Shown: positions 39,828-48,655 of the stretch, in pieces
Layout of the letters: every line of letters starts with the position of its first letter
Numbering within the stretch: position 1 is the stretch's first letter
Assembly (NCBI RefSeq): GCF_017573465.1
Contig: NZ_JAGEPF010000022.1
Coordinates: forward strand, 164,074-228,073
Length of the DNA stretch: 64,000 nucleotides
Reading direction: 5' to 3'
Origin: Actinomadura violacea
GTDB taxonomy: Bacteria > Actinomycetota > Actinomycetes > Streptosporangiales > Streptosporangiaceae
Notes under the pieces: generated by a model
Seen by the model: the letters and a program-made list of their open reading frames with translations, nothing else
Told to the model about the DNA's origin: nothing
The model's database searches: none
Position numbers and translations under genes: made by a program

Positions 39828-41306
39828 GTGCGGACGGAGGCCACGGCGGGGGCCGACCAGGAGGGCGGGGTGCAGCGACCCTGGCGGGCGCTGTCGGTCT
39901 GCCTCGTCGCCGCGTTCATGACGCTGCTGGACGTCAGCATCGTCAACGTCGCGCTCCCGTCGATCAAGCAGGGACTGCACGCCTCGGAGGCCGGCCTGCA
40001 GTGGATCCTGTCGGGGTACGCGCTGACGTTCGGGCTGGTGCTCGTGCCGGCCGGGCGGCTCGGCGACGCGCGCAGCCGCCGCGCGGTGTTCATGACGGGC
40101 CTCGCGCTGTTCACCGCGTCCAGCGCACTGGCCGGCATCGCGCCGACCATGACCTGGCTGGTGCTGGCCCGGCTGCTCCAGGGCGTCGCGGGCGGCATCC
40201 TCAACCCGCAGGTCGCGGGGCTCATCCAGCAGCTGTTCCAGGGCGGCGAGCGCGGCCGGGCGTTCGGCGCGCTCGGCGCGGTGATCGGGATCGCGACGGC
40301 CGCCGGGCCGCTGCTGGGCGGCGGCATCATCGCGCTCGCCGGTCACGCGGAGGGCTGGCGCTGGGTGTTCTACGTCAACATCCCGGTGGGGGTGGCGGCG
40401 CTGTTCCTGGCGTGGCGGCTGCTGCCGGCGCCGGTGCGCGGCGAGAACCAGGGCCTCGACCCGCCGGGCGTGCTGCTGCTCGGCGCGGGCGTGGTGTGCG
40501 TGCTGCTCCCGCTCGTCCAGCAGCAGCAGTGGCACGGGAACCTGAAGTGGCTGCTGGTCCTCGCGGGCGCGCTGCTGATCGCGGCGTTCGTCGCGTGGGA
40601 GCGGCGGGCCCGCACGCCGATGGTGGACCTCGGGCTGTTCCGGCTCCGCTCGTACGCGCTGGGGTCGGCGATCGCACTGCTGTACTTCGCGGGGTTCACC
40701 GCGATCTTCTTCATCTTCACCCTGTACCTGCAGAACGGGCTGTCCTACAGCGCGCTGGAGGCGGGCCTCGCCATCACCCCGTTCGCGGTCGGGTCGGGCG
40801 TCGCCGCGGCCGTGGGCGGGCGGATCGTGGCCAGGTACGGGCGGCCGCTGGTCGCCGCCGGGCTCGCCGCGGTCACGGTGGGCCTGGCCGCCGCGTGGGT
40901 CGCGGTCGAGCTGGAGCCGGGACGGGGCGTGGGGTTCGCGACCGCGCTGCCGCTGCTGTTCGCCGGGCTCGGCAGCGGGCTCGTCATCGCCCCGAACCAG
41001 ACGATCACCTTGTCGGAGGTCCACTTCACGCAGGGCGGCAGCGCGGCGGGCGTGCTGCAGACCGGGCAGCGGGTCGGCACCGCGACGGGGATCGCCGCGG
41101 TCGGGTCGGTGTTCTTCTCCGCCCTCGCCGGCACGCACGGCGACTGGGCCGGGGCGTTCCGCCGCGGCCTGGTCGTCATCCTGGTGTTCGTCGTGCTGGC
41201 GCTGGCGGCGGCCGTCGCCGACCTGCTCGCCGGCCGCCGCGCCCGGTCAGCGGCGCTTGCGCAGCGCGACGCGCAGGACCAGGGCCAGGCCCGCGAGGGC
41301 TGCTGA
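39828..41306 (+). CDS. MFS drug exporter, DHA2/EmrB-QacA family
   Basis: Transporter of 492 residues with 14 predicted helices. The motif LLDVSIVNVALPSI in helix 1 (D1 motif of DHA2), GRLGDARSRRAVF after helix 2 and GPLLGGGIIA in helix 5 are all diagnostic. GTG 39828 has AAGGAG upstream. Its last 60 bases overlap the 3' end of the convergent kynurenine monooxygenase gene, so its hydrophilic tail and that gene's C terminus share DNA. No regulator is adjacent. The substrate is unknown. Confidence 0.9.
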   Translation: MRTEATAGADQEGGVQRPWRALSVCLVAAFMTLLDVSIVNVALPSIKQGLHASEAGLQWILSGYALTFGLVLVPAGRLGDARSRRAVFMTGLALFTASSALAGIAPTMTWLVLARLLQGVAGGILNPQVAGLIQQLFQGGERGRAFGALGAVIGIATAAGPLLGGGIIALAGHAEGWRWVFYVNIPVGVAALFLAWRLLPAPVRGENQGLDPPGVLLLGAGVVCVLLPLVQQQQWHGNLKWLLVLAGALLIAAFVAWERRARTPMVDLGLFRLRSYALGSAIALLYFAGFTAIFFIFTLYLQNGLSYSALEAGLAITPFAVGSGVAAAVGGRIVARYGRPLVAAGLAAVTVGLAAAWVAVELEPGRGVGFATALPLLFAGLGSGLVIAPNQTITLSEVHFTQGGSAAGVLQTGQRVGTATGIAAVGSVFFSALAGTHGDWAGAFRRGLVVILVFVVLALAAAVADLLAGRRARSAALAQRDAQDQGQAREGC

Positions 41307-42563
41307 CGCCGCGCCCGCGAGCGCCAGGTTCTGCCGCCGGATGCGGGCCGGGATCCGCGCGTACGGCACCGTCGAGAACGACACCAGCTCGTACCGGGAG
41401 ACGTACCGGCCCGCGAGCCGCCGCTCCAGCGCGTGCGTCGCGGCCTGCTTGGCCCGGTAGACCGGGGACGACACGCGGTCGCGCATCTCGATGAAGTTGT
41501 CGAGCGCCATCTCGGCGATCGCGTCGGTGTTGGGCTTGCGGCGCTCCTCGTAGAGGGCCAGCGCGCGCGCCCAGTCGCCGCCGGTCTCGGTGAGGCACCG
41601 GTCGATCTCGATGCAGTCCTCGAACGCGCAGTTGGCGCCCTGCCCGAAGAACGGGACGATCGCGTGCGCGGCGTCGCCGAGCAGCGCGACGATCGCGCCC
41701 TCGCCCCGCCGCGTCCACGGCCGGCACCGGACGGTCACCAGCGACCCGACCGGGTTGCGCGCGTAGTCGTCGACCAGGTCGGGGATCAGGCCCGCGACGT
41801 CAGGGTAGTGCTCGGCGAAGTAGCCGGTGACCTTCTCCGGCGCGTCCAGCGCGGCGAGGTCGGACTTCGGCCAGAACAGCGTGCAGGTGAACGAGCGGTC
41901 CAGGTTCGGCAGCGCGATCATCATCGAGGTGCCGCGCGGCCAGATGTGCAGCGCGTCCGGGTCGAGCGCGAAGTCCCCGTTGCGCGGCGGGACGGTCAGC
42001 TCCTTGTACCCGTGCTCCAGGAAGTCGGCGTCCTCGTTCAGGTCGAGGGACCGGCGCACAGCGCTGTACGCGCCGTCCCCGGCGAGGACGACGTCGGCGG
42101 GCTCGGTGCCGCCGTCCTCCATCAGCAGCGCCCCGGCCTGCGCGTCCACGCCGGTGACGCGCTGGGAGAAGCGCAGCGTCACGCCGGGTGTGGCCTCGGC
42201 CGTGTCGAGCAGCGACTCGTTGAGCTGCGCCCGGCTGATGGAGTTGATGGCGCGCTCGCCGTCGGCGCTGTACGGCTGGAAGTTCTGCTCCTTGCCGAGC
42301 GGGTGCACCATCCGGCCGTGCATCGGCAGCGCCTGCTTCAGCGACCGGTCGCGCAGCCCCACCTGCTCCAGCGCCGCGAGCCCGCGCGCGGAGATCGCCA
42401 GGTTGATCGAGCGGCCCCGCTCGGCGCCCGCGATCCGCGGGTCGGGGCGCCGCTCGTAGACCGTCACCTCGATGCCGCGCCGGCCGAGCAGCACCGCCAG
42501 CAGGCAGCCCGCGAGGCCGGCGCCGACGATCGCGACCCGCTCGCCCCGCCGCTCAGCCGCCAT
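41247..42563 (-). CDS. kmo: Kynurenine 3-monooxygenase
   Basis: FAD monooxygenase of 438 residues. The FAD loop VGAGLAGCLLAVLL is near the N terminus, followed by YERRPD, and the second FAD motif is LLGDAAHAIVPFFGQGANCAFED. The pattern GRSINLAISARGLAALE is characteristic of KMO. A C-terminal membrane helix ends in RKRR. It hydroxylates kynurenine to 3-hydroxykynurenine with NADPH and O2. The start overlaps the tryptophan dioxygenase stop by 11 bases, so both first steps are co-expressed. Kynureninase is not in the window. The 3' end overlaps the MFS gene by 60 bases. Confidence 0.93.
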   Translation of the reverse strand: MAAERRGERVAIVGAGLAGCLLAVLLGRRGIEVTVYERRPDPRIAGAERGRSINLAISARGLAALEQVGLRDRSLKQALPMHGRMVHPLGKEQNFQPYSADGERAINSISRAQLNESLLDTAEATPGVTLRFSQRVTGVDAQAGALLMEDGGTEPADVVLAGDGAYSAVRRSLDLNEDADFLEHGYKELTVPPRNGDFALDPDALHIWPRGTSMMIALPNLDRSFTCTLFWPKSDLAALDAPEKVTGYFAEHYPDVAGLIPDLVDDYARNPVGSLVTVRCRPWTRRGEGAIVALLGDAAHAIVPFFGQGANCAFEDCIEIDRCLTETGGDWARALALYEERRKPNTDAIAEMALDNFIEMRDRVSSPVYRAKQAATHALERRLAGRYVSRYELVSFSTVPYARIPARIRRQNLALAGAASAALAGLALVLRVALRKRR

Positions 42564-43368
42564 GGCCGCTCTCCTCGCCGGTGGTCGGCTGCTCGGTCTG
42601 CGAGCGGACCTCCCACAGGTCGGGGAACGCGGGCGCGAACAGCGTGGCCCGCAGGTAATCCGCCCCGGCGGACCCGCCCGTGCCGAGCTTGGCGCCGATG
42701 GTCCGCTCGACCATCTTCAGGTGCCGGTACCGCCACTCCTGGACGCCCTCGTCCACGTCCACGAGCGCCTCGCAGACCTCGGCGGCGGGCCCGTTCTCGT
42801 CGGCGTAGACCGCCAGCAGCACCTTCTGCACGCCCGCGTCCGGCTCCCACGGCCGGGAGGTGTCGCGTTCGAGCGCCTCGCGGGGGACGGGATGGCCCTG
42901 CACGGCCAGGTAGCGCAGCAGCGAGTCGAACATGGTCGGCCGGGACACCGCGTCGCGCAGCCGCTCGTCGCCGCGCAGCACCGACGCCGGGAACCCGCGC
43001 CGGCCGAGCACCGCCTCGATCTCGCGGAACTGGTCGCTCTGGAACCCGCTGGAGGTGCCGAGCGCGTGCCGGAACGCGGCGAACTGCCGGGGCGTCATCG
43101 TCTCCAGCACGTCCAGCTGCCCGACCACCGTCTTGAGGATCTTGGCGATCCGGCGCGCGGTGTGCAGGGCGCCCGCGCTGCCGCCCGCCTCCAGCCGGCG
43201 CTGCAGCAGCGCGGCCTCGTGCAGGATCTGCTTGAACCACAGCTCGTAGACCTGATGGATGATCACGAACAGCAGCTCGTCGTGGGCGTCGGTCTCGGGC
43301 TCCTGGCAGGACAGGAGCCGATCCAGCCGCAGGTACCCGCCGTACGTCATCGTCGGCGAATCCGCCAT
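42553..43368 (-). CDS. kynA: Tryptophan 2,3-dioxygenase
   Basis: Heme dioxygenase of 271 residues. TYGGYLRLDRLLSCQEP, HDELLFVIIHQVYELWFKQ and the axial-His region WRYRHLKMVERTIG match the TDO family throughout. It opens the indole ring of tryptophan to give N-formylkynurenine. AAGGAGG lies nine bases before ATG 43368. With the downstream kmo it forms a two-gene kynurenine unit, which in actinomycetes serves either catabolism or the supply of precursors for secondary metabolites. Confidence 0.95.
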   Translation of the reverse strand: MADSPTMTYGGYLRLDRLLSCQEPETDAHDELLFVIIHQVYELWFKQILHEAALLQRRLEAGGSAGALHTARRIAKILKTVVGQLDVLETMTPRQFAAFRHALGTSSGFQSDQFREIEAVLGRRGFPASVLRGDERLRDAVSRPTMFDSLLRYLAVQGHPVPREALERDTSRPWEPDAGVQKVLLAVYADENGPAAEVCEALVDVDEGVQEWRYRHLKMVERTIGAKLGTGGSAGADYLRATLFAPAFPDLWEVRSQTEQPTTGEESGHGG

Positions 43369-43492
43369 TACCGCCTCCTTGCGACACAACGGATGTGACC
43401 CGCAGCATATTGGATCGTTCCGCCCATTCGGCCGGTGGGGGCGACTGCGGCGTACATATCCGGCAATCCGCCCGCGGGCGTGTGCAGCGGCC

Positions 43493-44764
43493 TCACCAGG
43501 ACCGCAGCGACCGCCGGAAGATGCCCGCGACGTCGTCCTCGGTGACCGGGCGCGGCGACGCCACCAGCAGCCGCTGCTGCCGCATCGTCCCCTCGACCAG
43601 GCCGGGGATGTCGGCCTCGCCGTACCCGACGCCGGCGATCCCGTCCGGGATGCCGATGTCGCGCATCAGGCCCAGCAGCGCGCGCGGCAGGTGCTCGGCC
43701 GGGTCGTCCGGGCGGTCCATCTCCGGGGCGAGCAGCTCGGCCGCCCGGACGTGCCGCTCGGGACGGGCCTGGAAGGTGAACCGGAACGCCTCCGGTGCGG
43801 TCAGCGACACCGACATCCCGTGCGGCACCATCGGCTCCCCGTCCGGATACCCGTCGGGACGGAAGTCCTTGACCTGCCCGGCGATCGGATAGGCGTTGGC
43901 GTGCGGGATGTGCACGCCCGCGTTCCCGAACCCGAGCCCCGCGAACGTCGCGGCCAGCGCCATGTCGGCACGGGCCTGCCGGTCGCCGCCGTCCCGCACG
44001 GCCGCCCGGAACGACCGGGCGATCAGGCCGAGCGCCCGCTCGGACCACATGTCCGACACCGGGTTCGCGCCGCAGTACGGCACGCGCTGCTCGGGCCGCT
44101 TGCGCTCGTAGGCGTCGAACGGCTTGGCGGTGTAGCTCTCCAGCGCGTGGCACACGATGTCCATCCCGGACGACGCGGTCACCCCGGACGGCTGCGTCAC
44201 CATCAGGTCGGGGTCGACGACCGCGAGCGTCGGCCGCATCCGCGGGTGGCTGATGCCGGTCTTGACCCGCAGGTCCAGGACGTCCAGGACGCAGACCGTG
44301 GTGCTCTCGGCGCCGGTCCCCGTCGTGGTCGGGACGGCGACGAGCGGCAGCAGCGGACGCTCGGGCGCCCGGCCCGCGCCGACCGGCGGGTTCAGGTACT
44401 CGGCGAGGTCGCCGTCGTTCGTGGTGAGCAGGTTCACCGCCTTGGCGGTGTCGATGCTCGACCCGCCGCCCACTGCGACGACCGCGTCGTAGGGGCCGGT
44501 CTCCCGCGCGAACTCGACCGCCTCGCGCATGCTCGCGTCCGTCGGCTCGACGTGCACGCGGTCGAACACCGCCGCCTCGATCCCGTACGCCTTCATCGCG
44601 CCGGCGACCCGCTGCGGCCCGCCGATGGCGGCGACGCCCGGGTCGGTCACCACGAGGACGCGCCGCGCGCCGTACTGCGCGAGGTCGTAGCCGATCTCCT
44701 CGGCCGCGCCCGTGCCGAACTTCAGCTGCGGCGCGCCGTAGGTGAAGACCGTCTCGTCCGCCAT
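43493..44764 (-). CDS. Hydroxyacid-oxoacid transhydrogenase (ADHFE1-like iron alcohol dehydrogenase)
   Basis: Group III iron alcohol dehydrogenase of 423 residues. FTYGAPQLKFGTGA at the start, GGGSSIDTAKAVNLL, the iron-site His cluster in GMDIVCHALES and HIPHANAYPIAG, and GANPVSDMWSERAL are the specific marks of hydroxyacid-oxoacid transhydrogenase. It oxidises 4-hydroxybutyrate to succinate semialdehyde while reducing 2-oxoglutarate, keeping its cofactor bound. GAGGGGG lies before ATG 44764. A MarR gene on the same strand lies 79 bases upstream and may control it. Confidence 0.9.
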   Translation of the reverse strand: MADETVFTYGAPQLKFGTGAAEEIGYDLAQYGARRVLVVTDPGVAAIGGPQRVAGAMKAYGIEAAVFDRVHVEPTDASMREAVEFARETGPYDAVVAVGGGSSIDTAKAVNLLTTNDGDLAEYLNPPVGAGRAPERPLLPLVAVPTTTGTGAESTTVCVLDVLDLRVKTGISHPRMRPTLAVVDPDLMVTQPSGVTASSGMDIVCHALESYTAKPFDAYERKRPEQRVPYCGANPVSDMWSERALGLIARSFRAAVRDGGDRQARADMALAATFAGLGFGNAGVHIPHANAYPIAGQVKDFRPDGYPDGEPMVPHGMSVSLTAPEAFRFTFQARPERHVRAAELLAPEMDRPDDPAEHLPRALLGLMRDIGIPDGIAGVGYGEADIPGLVEGTMRQQRLLVASPRPVTEDDVAGIFRRSLRSW

Positions 44765-44843
44765 GTCCGCCCCCTCGATGCCGGTACCGGTGATCGTCCC
44801 CACGGTGTCACCGCCCGAACGCGGCGGGCAAGGCGGGCCGGGC

Positions 44844-45383
44844 CTACTGGTCGTCGGACAGTTCGCCCACCGAAATGCGGACGGCGCGCAACGCGGCGGT
44901 GATCTCGGCGGCGCGCTCGGCGGGCAGCGCGGCGATGCCGAACGCGGCGTCGTTGAGCGCGGCGGTGGCCTCCTCGGCGAGGTCGCGGCCCGCCGGGGTG
45001 ATGGTGGCGAGGACGACGCGGCGGTCGTCGGGGGAGGGTGCGCGGCCGACGAGCCCGCGCCGCTCCAGCCGTCCGATGACGTTGGTGACCGACGCGGGGT
45101 GCACCATGAGGCGGGTGCCCATCTTGCCCATCGGCATCGTCCCTGTGCGGGTGAAGGCGAGCAGCCGGAGCGCCTCGTAGGCGGCGAAGGTCAGGCCGTG
45201 CGGCTTCAGCACCGCCTCGATCCGGCTCAGCAGGAGCTGCTGCGCGCGCATCACCGAGGTCACGGCCGCCATCCGGTCGGCGTGCTCGGGCCAGCGGGCG
45301 CTCCACTGGCGGTGGGCCTCGGAGATCGGGTCGGGGGTGTCGGGCACCGCCCCACCGTAGGGCGTCTTGACCTGGTCGCGCAC
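44844..45383 (-). CDS. MarR-family regulator divergent from icmF
   Basis: Winged-helix regulator of 179 residues: the recognition helix lies in MVHPASVTNVIGRLERRGLV and the wing in SPDDRRVVLATITPAG. GTG 45383 is chosen because an excellent promoter (TTGGAC, 17 bp, TAAAAT) ends seven bases before it, implying a leaderless transcript; a TTG at 45419 would start inside the minus-35 box. Its likely operator (three TCCAA/TTGGA half-sites) fills the promoter spacer, so it should repress itself. Being divergent from icmF and upstream of the transhydrogenase gene, it may control one or both. Confidence 0.88.
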   Translation of the reverse strand: MRDQVKTPYGGAVPDTPDPISEAHRQWSARWPEHADRMAAVTSVMRAQQLLLSRIEAVLKPHGLTFAAYEALRLLAFTRTGTMPMGKMGTRLMVHPASVTNVIGRLERRGLVGRAPSPDDRRVVLATITPAGRDLAEEATAALNDAAFGIAALPAERAAEITAALRAVRISVGELSDDQ

Positions 45384-45390
45384 GGAAACT

Positions 45391-45419
45391 ATTTTAACTT
45401 CCAAATATTGGATGTCCAA
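45391..45419 (-). promoter_or_regulatory. marR promoter with operator half-sites in the spacer
   Basis: On the minus strand: TTGGAC at 45414-45419, 17 bp, TAAAAT at 45391-45396. Half-sites TCCAA (45400-45404), TTGGA (45408-45412) and TCCAA (45415-45419) form two overlapping palindromes, with centres at 45406 and about 45413.5. Bound regulator would cover the RNA polymerase site and also lie 10-30 bases before icmF, so one site can serve both directions. Confidence 0.72.
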
Positions 45420-45436
45420 AGGTTGAGGTGGGGGAC

Positions 45437-48400
45437 GTGACCGGACCGCTCCACAAGCCGGTGCACCCGGTGCGCTTCGTGACGGCGGCCGCGCTGTTCG
45501 ACGGGCACGACGCGGCCATCAACATCATGCGGCGGATCCTGCAGTCGCAGGGCGCCGAGGTGGTGCACCTCGGCCACGACCGGTCCGTCCGCGAGGTCGT
45601 CGACGCCGTGCTGGAGGAGGACGCGCAGGGCGTCGCGATCAGCTCCTACCAGGGCGGGCACGTCGAGTACTTCGAGTACCTGTCGCGCAGCCTCAAGGAG
45701 GCCGGCGCCGAGCAGGTGCGGGTGTTCGGCGGCGGTGGCGGCGTGATCGTGCACGAGGAGATCGCGCGGCTGGCGGACGCGGGCGTGCGGATCTTCTCAC
45801 CGGAGGACGGGCAGCGGCTCGGCCTGCCCGGCATGATCAACGAGCTGGTCCGGGACTGCGACGTCGACCTGGCCGACGAGCCCGTCCCGGCGGACGCGGT
45901 GATCGCCGGCGACCGGCGCGCCCTCGCCCGCACCATCACCTGCCTGCAGGCCGGGAAGCTCGCCGACGCCGACCGCGCCGCCCTCACCGGCGCCGCGTCC
46001 GGCCGGCGCGTCCCCGTCCTCGGTATCACCGGCACGGGCGGCTCCGGCAAGTCGTCCCTCACCGACGAGCTGGTCCGGCGGCTGCGCGTCGACCAGCGCG
46101 ACCGGCTGCGCGTCGCGGTGCTGGCCGTCGACCCGACGCGGCGCCGCGGCGGCGGCGCGCTGCTCGGCGACCGCATCCGGATGAACTCCCTGGACGGGGA
46201 CCACGTCTTCTTCCGGTCGCTCGCCACCCGCGGTGCCCGGGAGCTGCCCGAGAACATCGAGGACATCCTCACCGCCGTGAAGGCGGCGGGGTTCGACCTG
46301 ATCATCCTGGAGACGCCGGGGATCGGGCAGGGCGACGCGGCGATCGTCCCCCTGGTCGACGTCTCGCTGTACGTGATGACGCCGGAGTTCGGCGCCGCGT
46401 CCCAGCTCGAGAAGATCGACATGCTCGACTTCGCGGACGTCGTGGCGATCAACAAGTTCGAGCGGCGCGGCGCCGAGGACGCCCGCCGCGACGTGTCCCG
46501 GCAGCTGGTGCGCAACCGGGAGGCGTTCGGGCAGCGGCCCGAGGACATGCCGGTGTTCGGCACCAGCGCCGCCACCTTCAACGACGACGGCGTCACCGCC
46601 CTCTACCAGCACCTCGGCCCGATGCTCGCCGAGCACGGCCTGGTCCTGGAGGACGGTGCGCTGCCGCACGCCGCCACCAAGGTCTCCACCGGTGCGGCCA
46701 CGGTCATCCCGCCGGGACGGGTCCGGTACCTGTCCGGCATCGCCGAGACCGTCCGCGGTTACCACGCCGACACCGCCGCGCAGGCCGAGGCCGTCCGGCG
46801 GGTGCAGCGACTCGACGAGGTCCGCGCCGAGCTGACCGACGCGTCCGAGGTCGAGGGGCTGCTGGAGAAGGCGCGCAGCGACGTCGCCACGGAGAACGCC
46901 GAGCTGATCGCGGGCTGGCCCGCCGTCGTCGAGTCGTACTCCGGCGACGAGCAGGTCGTGAAGATCCGCGACAAGGAACTGCACACCAAGCTGACCCGCG
47001 AGTCGCTGTCGGGCAGCCGCATCCCGCGCGTCGCGCTGCCCCGCTACACCGACCACGGCGAGCTGCTGCGCTTCCTGCGGGCCGAGAACCTGCCCGGCAG
47101 GTTCCCGTTCACCGCCGGGGTTTTCCCGTTCAAGCGCGACAACGAGGACCCGGCCCGCATGTTCGCGGGGGAGGGCGACCCGTTCCGCACGAACCGGCGC
47201 TTCAAGCTGCTCTCGGAGGGCCAGCCCGCGACCCGCCTGTCGACCGCGTTCGACTCGGTCACGCTGTACGGCCGCGACCCCGACGAGCGTCCCGACGTGT
47301 ACGGCAAGGTCGGCACGTCCGGCGTCTCGATCGCGACGCTCGACGACATGAAGGCGCTCTACGACGGGTTCGACCTGTCGTCGCCGACCACGTCGGTGTC
47401 GATGACGATCAACGGGCCGGCGCCGACGATCCTGGCGTTCTTCCTCAACACCGCCATCGACCAGGGCGTCGACGCGTTCCGCGAGGAGAACGGGCGCGAG
47501 CCGTCCGCCGAGGAGGCCGTGCAGATCCGGGCGCGGGTGCTGTCGACGGTGCGCGGCACGGTGCAGGCCGACATCCTCAAGGAGGACCAGGGCCAGAACA
47601 CCTGCATCTTCTCCACCGAGTTCTCGCTGCGGATGATGGGCGACATCCAGGAATGGTTCATCGCCAACAAGGTCCGCAACTTCTACTCGGTGTCGATCTC
47701 CGGCTACCACATCGCCGAGGCCGGCGCGAACCCCATCAGCCAGCTCGCGTTCACGCTCGCCAACGGGTTCACCTACGTCGAGTCGTACCTGGCGCGCGGC
47801 ATGGACATCGACGACTTCGCGCCCAACCTGTCGTTCTTCTTCTCCAACGGCATGGACCCCGAGTACAACGTGCTCGGACGCGTCGCCCGCCGCATCTGGG
47901 CCGTCGCCATGCGGGACCGCTACGGCGCCAACGAGCGCAGCCAGAAACTCAAGTACCACGTGCAGACGTCCGGCCGTTCCCTGCACGCGCAGGAGATGCA
48001 CTTCAACGACATCCGCACGACGCTGCAGGCGCTCATCGCCATCTACGACAACTGCAACAGCCTGCACACCAACGCCTATGACGAGGCCGTCACCACGCCC
48101 ACGGCCGAGTCGGTGCGCCGCGCCCTCGCGATCCAGCTCATCATCAACCGCGAATGGGGGCTGGCGATGAACGAGAACCCGCTGCAGGGCTCGTTCATCA
48201 TCGACGAGCTGACCGACCTGGTGGAGGAGGCCGTCCTCGCCGAGTTCGACCGGATCAGCGAGCGCGGCGGCGTCCTCGGCGCGATGGAGACCGGCTACCA
48301 GCGCGGCCGCATCCAGGACGAGTCGATGCTGTACGAGCAGCGCAAGCACGACGGCTCGCTGCCGATCGTCGGCGTCAACACCTTCCGCCTCCCCGACGCG

Positions 48401-48655
48401 GGCGACGGCACCCCGGACACGATCGAGCTGGCCCGCGCCACCGAGGACGAGAAGCGCTCCCAGCTCGACCGGGTCCACGGCTTCCAGGACGGGCACCGCG
48501 CCGACGCCGAGGCCGCGCTCGCCGCGCTGAAGGAGGTCGCCCGCTCGGACGGGAACGTGTTCGCGGTGCTGATGGACGCGGCGCGGGTGTGCAGCCTCCA
48601 GCAGATCACCGACGCGTTCTTCGAGGTCGGCGGCCAGTACCGCCGCAACGTATGA
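45437..48655 (+). CDS. icmF: Fused isobutyryl-CoA mutase IcmF (B12 domain, GTPase chaperone, mutase domain)
   Basis: Protein of 1072 residues. The order is B12-binding domain (about 10-140, with FDGHDAAINIM as the DxHxxG-type cobalamin ligand region), MeaB-like G-protein chaperone (P-loop GTGGSGKSS near residue 198, VDPTRRRGGGALLGDR, NKF), then the mutase TIM barrel (about 530-1072). It interconverts isobutyryl-CoA and butyryl-CoA with adenosylcobalamin; the built-in GTPase guards cofactor loading. The mutase region keeps the RTNRRFKLLSEGQ and GYHIAEAGA segments of IcmF. GTG 45437 has GAGG eight bases upstream; GTG 45428 is an alternative. The stop overlaps the next start. Confidence 0.95.
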   Translation: MTGPLHKPVHPVRFVTAAALFDGHDAAINIMRRILQSQGAEVVHLGHDRSVREVVDAVLEEDAQGVAISSYQGGHVEYFEYLSRSLKEAGAEQVRVFGGGGGVIVHEEIARLADAGVRIFSPEDGQRLGLPGMINELVRDCDVDLADEPVPADAVIAGDRRALARTITCLQAGKLADADRAALTGAASGRRVPVLGITGTGGSGKSSLTDELVRRLRVDQRDRLRVAVLAVDPTRRRGGGALLGDRIRMNSLDGDHVFFRSLATRGARELPENIEDILTAVKAAGFDLIILETPGIGQGDAAIVPLVDVSLYVMTPEFGAASQLEKIDMLDFADVVAINKFERRGAEDARRDVSRQLVRNREAFGQRPEDMPVFGTSAATFNDDGVTALYQHLGPMLAEHGLVLEDGALPHAATKVSTGAATVIPPGRVRYLSGIAETVRGYHADTAAQAEAVRRVQRLDEVRAELTDASEVEGLLEKARSDVATENAELIAGWPAVVESYSGDEQVVKIRDKELHTKLTRESLSGSRIPRVALPRYTDHGELLRFLRAENLPGRFPFTAGVFPFKRDNEDPARMFAGEGDPFRTNRRFKLLSEGQPATRLSTAFDSVTLYGRDPDERPDVYGKVGTSGVSIATLDDMKALYDGFDLSSPTTSVSMTINGPAPTILAFFLNTAIDQGVDAFREENGREPSAEEAVQIRARVLSTVRGTVQADILKEDQGQNTCIFSTEFSLRMMGDIQEWFIANKVRNFYSVSISGYHIAEAGANPISQLAFTLANGFTYVESYLARGMDIDDFAPNLSFFFSNGMDPEYNVLGRVARRIWAVAMRDRYGANERSQKLKYHVQTSGRSLHAQEMHFNDIRTTLQALIAIYDNCNSLHTNAYDEAVTTPTAESVRRALAIQLIINREWGLAMNENPLQGSFIIDELTDLVEEAVLAEFDRISERGGVLGAMETGYQRGRIQDESMLYEQRKHDGSLPIVGVNTFRLPDAGDGTPDTIELARATEDEKRSQLDRVHGFQDGHRADAEAALAALKEVARSDGNVFAVLMDAARVCSLQQITDAFFEVGGQYRRNV

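Noticed and set aside
45797..48496. Minus-strand frame of 899 codons opposite icmF
   Set aside because: Antisense shadow of IcmF, whose three domains are fully supported on the plus strand.
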